In this document: piece after piece, positions 56,437-64,000 of the stretch
Numbering within the stretch: the stretch's first letter is position 1
Layout of the letters: every line of letters starts with the position of its first letter
NCBI GenBank assembly: GCA_023213395.1
Contig: CM041465.1
Span: 191,525,741 to 191,589,740 of the forward strand
Source of the DNA: Cycas panzhihuaensis
Lineage: Eukaryota > Cycadophyta
Direction: 5' to 3'
DNA length: 64,000 bases
Notes under the pieces: generated by a model
What the model was told of the DNA's origin: nothing
Database searches by the model: none
The model's input: the letters and a program-made list of their open reading frames with translations, nothing else
Made by a program: the position numbers and the translations under genes

Positions 56437-57456
56437 GTGCTATCAAAAGGTAATTAAATTTATTAAATCAATGACCAACTTTGATAAATCAATGGTGATA
56501 TCAAAATATGGTGAACAACTTAATGATTGAATCAATATCATTACGTAGAAGACTGATATCAATATGATTTAGGGTAAAATGCATGTATAAGAAAAATACC
56601 TTATTTTGCCATAATATTCATAGCTCTATAACTCCAAACTTTACATCGATCTATGTCTCTTCACGTAATGCAAAGGCATCTCAATCTTTCATCAGGTCTC
56701 TTTGATGTAAATGACTGACTCTCCTAAGCACACATAACATAATGGATAACAACAATTGTGAGCAAGAATGTCTTCCAGTAATCTATAGTCTCGTATGTAA
56801 ATTAGCATGACTTCAAACATCCACTATCTATGATATAGCTCAACTAAGGTGACTTAATCTACATCACTTAATCTACAATTATATACAACTAGGAAACTAT
56901 AATATACACCATATAGACTAACTTTGGTAATATAGCTTTAACTATCACTCCACCAGTGGTGCAATAGAAACTCCTCATGGCTATAGCATAATCTATGTGT
57001 TTATAGCAATGGCATCTCTATTGTTGACTATAATTTACCTTAGCAATTTCTAACACACCACAAAAGCACAGGAAACTCTCTCGATCATCTTTAATCTATG
57101 GCTATCTTAATTACTATTTATAGATCTAGCATGTTATATATCTCTTATCTAGTAACTGAGTAATCAAAGGTTGTATTTATAGAAGTAGGGGGTAATAGGT
57201 AACCCTTTGTACCAAGACATGTGCATAAGATAAAGCAATCTCCTATACTCTTCTATGCACTACTGAGGACCAACGAACCCTTACAAAATAGGTAACAGAA
57301 GGTATCGAGAGTTTGCACATTATCACTACATTCTCTGGTTGTCCTTTTGGCTATTAGAGAAGATAATCCTCAATGAAAGGTGGAGCTAGCATAACTTGGC
57401 AACCTATAATCTATAAATCTTTGCCCAACACATGCCTACTTATGCATAACCATCTA

Positions 57457-57467
57457 CTTTGATACCA
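57457..57467 (-). promoter_or_regulatory. Primer-binding site of minus-strand copia
   Basis: Plus-strand CTTTGATACCA; on the minus strand TGGTATCAAAG directly abuts the LTR. It departs from the TGGTATCAGAGC type at position 9. Confidence 0.87.
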
Positions 57468-57777
57468 TGTTAGAAATCATAGATAACAGATTGTTCATGT
57501 ACACAACAAGCACAAAATGAACATGCATACAATAGAATATATGTGGGAAACCTTGCAATAAAAATTCACCATAAAATATAGATTACATTACTATAGAATA
57601 ATGTAAGGTACAATGAACTTTAGATCCCTCTATATAGATCCATAAGTGTCTCAAATAATACATTGATATTATATCTATCGTCTCATAATAATATCAGAAT
57701 ATTACATCATAATATTTGCACAATATTTTACCATGTTTACATTTGTCAAGATAAGTGGATATAATGCCACTTTAACA
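57468..57777 (-). repeat. 5' LTR of minus-strand copia (310 bp)
   Basis: Plus strand TGTTAGAAATCATAG to CCACTTTAACA; pairs with 45523-45833. Confidence 0.88.
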
Positions 57778-58588
57778 TAGAAGCATTGATACAGGAAGAA
57801 CATTTATAGGATCCATCCATGACAGAAAGTTACATGTAACTATCACACCCAAACACCTAGCATAAAGTATATTGTTCCATTAGAAATCAAGAAATAACTC
57901 ATAGGTACAATAATTACTAATCAATGGAGTTGATGCAAAGAATAGGCTATCACTAGAGATATTTTGGCTTCCACTTGTAGTTTAAGGGATAGGGTAACAT
58001 TGGAGATATTTTGGCTCCCATTTACAATCCAAGAGGTGAATACTTATAGAAGAGAGAGTAGATAGGGGACAGAGGAGGAGAGGGAGAAATTTTTGAAATT
58101 CTTTTCTTATATTTTTTGAAAAGACTTTCCAATACAAGTTTATTTGTTTTGTTGCTTTTGTATTGTAAAATGAGGGTTTCTAGATGGAAGAGTTAAAATG
58201 CTATAAAGTTTTATTTATAGACTAAATTTGGAGGAAGTGTTGATCATTAATTTGTTTAAAAGACTAAACACCATTAACAAGTGCATCACTGTTATAATGC
58301 TTTAACTTAAATGGGAGATATTTTATACAATCATATAGTTTTCTTCTTTTATGTTTCATAGCTATCCTAAAAGAGGCAAATAGTTATGATGTTATGAAAT
58401 TAATAATCCTAATATTCTAGCTTTACTATTCCTTATATTTCTTCAAGATTATTTTTATCATCGAAAAGTATAAAGTGTATGTTAAGGTTTTCTAGTTGTA
58501 CTTTACTCTTTTTATTGGTAGTTTATCTTTTAAAAAGTAAATGGAGTTTGATTAGTTTTCCATATTTTCTTTATCAATAATTTTAAAA
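57778..58588. other. Unassigned sequence
   Basis: No domain or meaningful open stretch. There is a short repeated phrase GGAGATATTTTGGCT(T/C)CCA (57954 and 58001). It may be the continuation of the DNA left of 45523. Confidence 0.4.
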
Positions 58589-58718
58589 CACTACTAGAAA
58601 GGGTTAGTCGATAAGTGGTTAGTTTGTTAATACCACGATCGACAATAAACCTATTTTAGAGTCTTTAGCTTAATAGTGGAGCTAACATAGGTTTTAGGAA
58701 ATAAATTTATAAAGACCC
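58589..58718 (+). mobile_element. Possible terminus of a CACTA DNA transposon
   Basis: CACTACTAGAAAGGG at 58589 matches the consensus start of plant CACTA (En/Spm) inverted repeats, CACTACTAGAAA. It is followed by about 120 bases before being cut by an LTR at 58719. The other terminus and transposase are not visible, so this is a motif match only. Confidence 0.35.
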
Positions 58719-59117
58719 CGCTGGAGTTAATTGTCATCACCCATTCCCACCTTCCAACTAAGGAACCACACCTCATCATCTTCAATTTACGCATGTAGGT
58801 GCTCAACATGTGTAGGTAAGTTAAGGTGAGTTTATGTTAATTTGAGTTAAGTTCACTTTAAGTTAAGTTTATATTATTTTATTATAATTTAAATTTTAGG
58901 GGTTGAGGAGTTTCCTTCCTCCCCCAAAATTATAAATATTGAGAGGTGTGCAACCTTGATGTCTTTAGACACCACCCTCATTTGGAAAATTTGTAATGCT
59001 CGCTTATTACAATGGATTGAATATAGAAGTTTCATGTGTTTATGTTATAATAATATATTGATGTATTGAAGATTACTTTATGTTCTGCCATGTTTTTCTT
59101 ACATATTATTTCTAACA
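58719..59117 (+). repeat. 5' LTR of a copia-type element truncated by the gap
   Basis: It ends TTTCTAACA two bases before a perfect primer-binding site. The left end is set by alignment with the reverse complement of 25508-25841. Shared blocks are GGAGTTAAT, ATCACCC, GGTTGAGGAG(G)TTTCCTTCCTCC and TCTTTAGACACCACC. The first bases read CGCTGGAG where the relative has TGTTGGAG. It therefore belongs to the same LTR family as the nested copia element. Confidence 0.75.
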
Positions 59118-59119
59118 TT

Positions 59120-59131
59120 TGGTATCAGAGC
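59120..59131 (+). promoter_or_regulatory. Primer-binding site, perfect consensus
   Basis: TGGTATCAGAGC, two bases after the LTR end. Confidence 0.92.
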
Positions 59132-62100
59132 TTATTTTAACTCCATTTTATTTCCTTCATTCGTATCAAAGCTACTGGGGCTTCGTTGTTTTCTTACATT
59201 TTGGTACGTAGTACTTGGAGCTACATTATTTTTCCTCTATTTGGTATTAGAGCAAACGATTACTAGCATGCTAAAGTTTTTGCAAACAAAGAAAGAAAGT
59301 TTATTGGCATTTTGAGGCATATTTGCTCACAAATAATAAATATCGTTATATTTATCTTCTACAATTTTTTTTTAGCAAGTTTCTTATATTAATTTATTAA
59401 GATTTGTATATTCTTAAGTTATATTAGTGAAATAACAAAGATATTTTAGATTTCTTCAAATTTGTGAAGGAGATCAGTAACAAGCTCTATTTATTTAAGT
59501 TTTTTCTCAGATATGGCATATTTTTCTTCAGATCTGCTACATATTTTTTTAGATCTATAATATTTATTCAAGTTTTTTTTTAGATCTGCAATATTTATTA
59601 ATTTATTTTTTCAGATCTGCTTGTTTCAGCAATTATTTGACCATTTTTTTAGTATATTTATTTTAGATCTATAACATTTGGTTCAAATTTGCTACATTTT
59701 ATTTCAGATTTATATTTTCAATCATATATTTAGCCATATTTGCAAGTTCTCTTTCGAGATTCATGTGTTTCTAGTGTATATTCAACCTAACAACCCTTTT
59801 GGAGAAGTTATATTACAATATTTATTGTCTATTTCACTATTTTCTTTAGATTTTGGGTAGCTACAACACATTAGTTTGATTATTTATATCAAATTTTAAG
59901 CTTTACATATTATAAAGTTTATTTGATTAAAATTTTTTATATTATTTTTATTTTTCACGTTTTCCATTTTCACTGATCCATGGTTTGGAAAAACTTATGT
60001 AATAGATATACCACTTAAAACCCTAGCAAGTAACCACTTGCTGTGATCATTACTGAGTTAGCAAGCTAGTGAAAGAGACAATTTGAGTTTTTGCTGATCA
60101 GACAACAAGATATATCGCCTGTGATTGACTGCTACTCTATTTTGGTCCTCACTTGATACTGTAAAAACATTCTACGGTGTGAAGCAACACATCGCTATGA
60201 AATTTTACGATTGCTCCTCGCCGCCTACAGACATTCTACTACCTATAAAATTTTGTCCTCATTTGCGTGGCACAGACAGGGATATCTCGTCGCAAAACGA
60301 TTAAAACCCTAGTTTATTAGGTTTTTTCATCATTTTCTCACAATTTTTTGAAATATTTTTAAAAATTTTATGAAATCTATATTTTCCTAGTTGGGCACCT
60401 CTCTATAGGTCAATCTCAGCCCAGTATCTAAGCTCGCTTGTTCATCTCTGTTACATTTCACTATTTCCTAAAGTGCAAGTACGCATTCCTTTTTCCATAT
60501 ATATATATGTATGTGTGTGTGTGTGTGCATTTTTTTAATCATTTTTGTACTCCATTCAGCCTCGATCTGTCTGAAGATCTCTGTCAAAGATCAATCCATC
60601 TTATTTTACCTCTGAATCTATTGATTCACTCATCTTTTCATCAATCTTTTTCTGCCTACATTTCACCCAGCCGTGCGGTCACAAATGACCATTACGTTTC
60701 ATTTTTCTCTATGTTTTATTTTTTATAAAGTTTAAAAAATCAAAATATCTTATATAATATTTCGAATCGACCCTTAGAGGCTTAATCCCCTTATCTCTCG
60801 ACCCCAGGTCACCAAAAAAAAACATTTCCTTATAACTATTAGCAAGGGCTAACATAAGTTTTTAACACTTTTTCCTTTTATTTAAATTTTTTTTTTAATT
60901 TTATATGAGGTTGTTAGTGAAATTTTTGCCATAACTCTTCATTAGGTTATCGATTACGGCGAAACTAGTTTCATTATCGAAGCTTCGAAGTAGATTGATT
61001 TTAAGCATCCTTATGACCAATTTGGAGCAGCTTGACCCTGTTCGAGTTGATTTAAAGGATTGAACATATTTATTTTTGAGTATTTTTAAACTTTTTTACA
61101 AAATCACTTTTTTAGCTGATTATATTTTACAATTAAGGAGATTATTTTTCTGGATCTATTCCACGTTGATCTCGTCAATAAACTTCATTACCGACTATTT
61201 GCTTTATTTTTTAGGTCGTTTTGATCGTTATTTTGTCGCTGAATGTAGCCTTTGGTGTTTTTATCATTTAAAACTTTATAAAGTACAAGTTACCATTTAT
61301 TATAACTTTTTTATTTTGTATCGAAATTTAGTCACCGATTTTGTTGGGAAAGGTGACTCGATCCTCTTTGAATTGACCTTGAGTTTTTTCGTTTTAATAT
61401 ATTTTACTAATTTTCAAAGCATCCAAGTAGAAGTGCTTAACTATCTCAAACTTGCCATAATTACATTTTGTGTATAGTATTTCTCAAAAGAATTTCAATT
61501 GAAAATATATTAGCATTTCTAAGATATATTTGATCGTTTTATAGAATTATAATTTTTATTAACATTTTATAAGTTTTTTAAGCTCCTTGCTCTGTTTTAC
61601 CTCAAAAAGAGGCTATACATTTGGATAATCAAAATTTGACTTGAACCTACTTTCAAAGCAATCAGTTCTATTTGATACGTATTTATTAATCTTCGTACTA
61701 GTAGTTTCATATTCTGATATTGTTTAGTATACTTTTGGAAAGGTACCTTGACTTGAGGTTATCCTTTTAAACCTTTCTTTAAGGAGTATAATACTTTTTT
61801 TTGTTAGTTTCTTTATATTAGGCTATATTCAAAATGAATACATATATATATTTAAGTTCGTTATTATATATTATCGTCAAAAGTGGATTTATTATATTGA
61901 GAGTTTATATTTATTCGTTTAAAAAATCCAAGGTTAAAGTTGATACTTTTTGTCGTCAATTCACCGGTTGTATTCTTAAAGGGATCTTTCGTCAATTCAA
62001 ATTTAGCACTATATTCATTTATTTCAAGTTTATTCGAAAAGCGTACTTATTTAAAAGCTATTATTTTATCATTATTGAAAGGATCATTCCTTGTGTGCTT

Positions 62101-62514
62101 AGTTGATTGACACCTCTGAGGCATTACATCTCCTCAAAAGTTTATACGAAATCATATATTTTATTAGTGCATTAGCTTCTTTGAAAATATATTTGACGTC
62201 GCATAAGTTTGTCATTTATTGGCTTTTATTTGATTTGATAAAAGCATGCTTTTATGTCTTAAAGTTTTTGATAAAATGATAGAATTTTACATATTAGATG
62301 GATAATTTTTCGTTATGGCGTAAGACTGTCACGAATTATTTAAATTTTAGATCTATAGAAATATTTTGATATAAAGTATTGATCTTAGTATTAAAGAAAA
62401 TTTTAGAAAAGGATAATGAAGTGTTAGGATTATTATTTTCCTTATAAATGATCTTTTACATAGTTTATGAATTAACTACTTCTAAATTCATTTGGAATGT
62501 ATTGATTTACTAAC
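59132..62514 (+). other. Long T-rich untranslated leader
   Basis: At least 3.3 kb after the primer-binding site with no recognisable domain. Around 59510-59720 the motif TTTAGATCTGC and variants recur about six to eight times. A small TATG/TG microsatellite lies at 60500-60527. Open stretches at 60438, 61076 and 61834 are T-rich, lack domains and look like chance. Such long leaders also occur in family E in this window. Confidence 0.6.
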
Positions 62515-62804
62515 ATGGGAGAGATCACGCCGATGTATTTGATGTTACTTTTGATGAATATGTGAGACAAGTTTCAGAACAGGTGACTTGTCATGAAAAG
62601 ACTAAGGACGATTCCAATCAAATATATGACCAACTTATTGATCCTCCATTTGAGGGGGAGAATGAATCTTATGATATGATGGAGAATGAATCTTATGATA
62701 TGACAGAAAATAGACCTAATGATATGATAGTTCAAAGTTTTTTTAATGCTCTAGTTGATAAACTCAAAGTTGCAGCTATTCTTTTTTGTATAAATCAAGC
62801 ATAA
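62515..62804 (+). CDS. Unidentified open stretch with an internal repeat, before the gap
   Basis: An open frame whose first ATG is at 62562; in frame it extends left to about 62515. It encodes an acidic region with a tandem repeat (NESYDM twice, then a degraded NRPNDM copy; 62661-62728), then SFFNALVDKLKVAAILFCIN and a stop. No family is recognised. By position it could be the gag start of the element whose 5' LTR is at 58719. It could equally be chance. Composition is less T-rich than the leader before it. Confidence 0.3.
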
Positions 62805-62822
62805 TTTACTCATAGTTTTTTA

Positions 62823-63322
62823 NNNNNNNNNNNNNNNNNNNNNNNNNNNNNNNNNNNNNNNNNNNNNNNNNNNNNNNNNNNNNNNNNNNNNNNNNNNNNN
62901 NNNNNNNNNNNNNNNNNNNNNNNNNNNNNNNNNNNNNNNNNNNNNNNNNNNNNNNNNNNNNNNNNNNNNNNNNNNNNNNNNNNNNNNNNNNNNNNNNNNN
63001 NNNNNNNNNNNNNNNNNNNNNNNNNNNNNNNNNNNNNNNNNNNNNNNNNNNNNNNNNNNNNNNNNNNNNNNNNNNNNNNNNNNNNNNNNNNNNNNNNNNN
63101 NNNNNNNNNNNNNNNNNNNNNNNNNNNNNNNNNNNNNNNNNNNNNNNNNNNNNNNNNNNNNNNNNNNNNNNNNNNNNNNNNNNNNNNNNNNNNNNNNNNN
63201 NNNNNNNNNNNNNNNNNNNNNNNNNNNNNNNNNNNNNNNNNNNNNNNNNNNNNNNNNNNNNNNNNNNNNNNNNNNNNNNNNNNNNNNNNNNNNNNNNNNN
63301 NNNNNNNNNNNNNNNNNNNNNN
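62823..63322. other. Assembly gap, 500 N
   Basis: Exactly 500 undetermined bases, typical of a fixed-size scaffold gap rather than a measured one. The sequence to its right differs sharply in base composition and content, and begins beside a G homopolymer (about 63335-63346). Confidence 1.
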
Positions 63323-63999
63323 GCAGACCAAGTTGGGGGGGGGGGAACGGAAAAATCAAATAAGAAGGTATGCATACTTCCATGTCTCACAGACAACGAG
63401 GAAATCTTGGTCGGACGAAGGGCGAGACGCCATTCGCAAAGGCAAGCTTGTCCAGCAAAATGCTGGTCGTTCAGTTTGGGATCATATTTCAGAAGACGAC
63501 CGTGGGCTTTTCCTTCAAGAACATCAATTCCCATTGCTCATACCCCAACTCGGTGCTCACATCGGAAAAATATACGGTGCCATCGGTAGCCTCCACCACT
63601 GCATCCGCAAACCTGCACGGCAATATCTCTGGCTTCATATATTCCATTCCTATCCGGTCCCATTCCTTCGTTACCCTTAAATTTCCAGCACATGAGCTGC
63701 AATATACATTTATATGAGGAATGGGTATTTGATTTAATCGACCTGATTTTAGTGCCTTCGATTTCAGAGGCCAAAACAGAGATCTCTTCGTCGCCGACGC
63801 TCCTTGAACCTTGCAGGACGGTCGTAATGTTGTATCAAATGATTTATTTGGTTCTCATGGATTTGGATTTATTAAAACCGAGAACCGCAAACCTGGAGTG
63901 GGTTCTAACAAGGACTTCTCCGCCCTTGGCAACTGTCAGTCCAGAGGAGTTCCACCGACTGTCTTCAGTTCTCCAGGATCCATTCCCATGCATTCGTTT
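63323..63999 (-). pseudogene. Strictosidine synthase-like protein, partial, frameshifted
   Basis: The minus strand matches the plant strictosidine synthase-like family (six-bladed beta-propeller; many members lack alkaloid-forming activity and resemble animal APMAP). In order: RMHGNGSWRTEDSRW and SSGLTVAKGGEVLV (63999-63907); VGDEEISVLASEIEGTKI (63800-63744); a GT-AG intron; RFADAVVEATDGTVYFSDVS TELG (63612 to about 63545); DVLEGKAHGRLLKYDP; SILLDKLAFANGV; SDQDFLVVCETWKYAY. The last three blocks lie in different frames, implying single-base shifts near 63526, 63471 and 63419. Between the first two blocks another intron or decay must lie. The fragment covers roughly the middle third of a usual protein of about 380 residues. 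It may be a pseudogene or a real gene damaged by sequence errors beside the gap. Confidence 0.83.
63613..63742 (-). other. Intron in the strictosidine synthase-like gene
   Basis: 130 nt on the minus strand. Donor AATCAG|GTCGAT at 63743/63742, acceptor GTGCAG|GTTTGCG at 63613/63612. Splicing joins ATC-AG with G-TTT to read TKIRFADAVVEA, the conserved family sequence, which is strong support for these splice sites. Confidence 0.75.
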
Positions 64000-64000
64000 G

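Noticed and set aside
60438-62106. T-rich plus-strand open stretches of 80-133 codons (60438, 61076, 61834)
   Set aside because: Phe/Leu/Ile/Tyr-rich products from T-rich leader sequence, no domain, and they would sit between a primer-binding site and the expected gag.
62806-63534. Open frames running through the N gap
   Set aside because: The gap is unknown sequence; frames across it mean nothing. Only the part right of 63323 was used.
63333-63717. Plus-strand open stretches of about 115 codons opposite the strictosidine synthase-like fragment
   Set aside because: They are antisense to conserved, spliced family motifs on the minus strand and have no recognisable content themselves.

Overview
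This looks like nuclear DNA from a seed plant, in a gene-poor and strongly AT-rich heterochromatic stretch. The evidence is layered, stop-ridden Ty1/copia and Ty3/gypsy LTR retrotransposons with plant-type primer-binding sites (TGGTATCAGAGC, initiator Met-tRNA), insertions nested inside insertions, very long untranslated leaders and large TA microsatellites. No prokaryotic feature is present. A large-genome plant such as a gymnosperm would fit, but the sequence does not prove the species.

Layout. (1) 1-5050: 3' ends of two decayed copia elements on the + strand (RT/RNase H plus LTR at 1-1790; integrase/RT/RNase H plus a 518-bp LTR at 1896-5050). (2) 5051-33677: a chain built from one copia family, with LTRs at 6152, 12681 and 33366. 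A pol 3' end, LTR, PBS and leader (5595-12106) are tandemly repeated at 12109 onward. The second unit continues into a 21-kb element (12681-33677) with gag, protease, integrase, RT and RNase H. Its leader carries two TA-rich microsatellites, about 5.2 kb (14.2-19.4 kb) and 2.55 kb (20.2-22.76 kb), separated and followed by two copies of an 812-bp segment. Nested inside are a 3,983-bp gag-plus-protease-only gypsy element (7780-11762, TSD GATTG, LTRs about 98% identical) and a pol-deleted copia element (25508-29633). (3) 33678-45522: a probable LTR, a decayed gypsy pol (34.6-38.3 kb, minus), a small internally deleted LTR element (39500-42021) and a chromovirus-like gypsy 3' end (42.0-44.5 kb, minus), with unassigned sequence between them. 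(4) 45523-57777: a copia element on the minus strand, its leader interrupted by an LTR-to-LTR gypsy element (49419-55959, TSD ATCAA). (5) 57778-62822: unassigned sequence, a CACTA-like terminus, then a copia-type LTR, PBS and long T-rich leader running into a 500-N gap (62823-63322). (6) 63323-64000: the only host-gene-like sequence, a minus-strand fragment resembling plant strictosidine synthase-like proteins, with a GT-AG intron and three apparent frameshifts.

No retroelement here keeps an intact set of genes. All coding regions are called as pseudogenes and described by their surviving domains. I found no tRNA, rRNA, CRISPR or operon. The most informative features are the microsatellite expansion, which can be polarised against a short paralogous allele in the same window, the non-autonomous gag-protease element, and the gene fragment beside the gap. 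I do not see a clearly new biological system.
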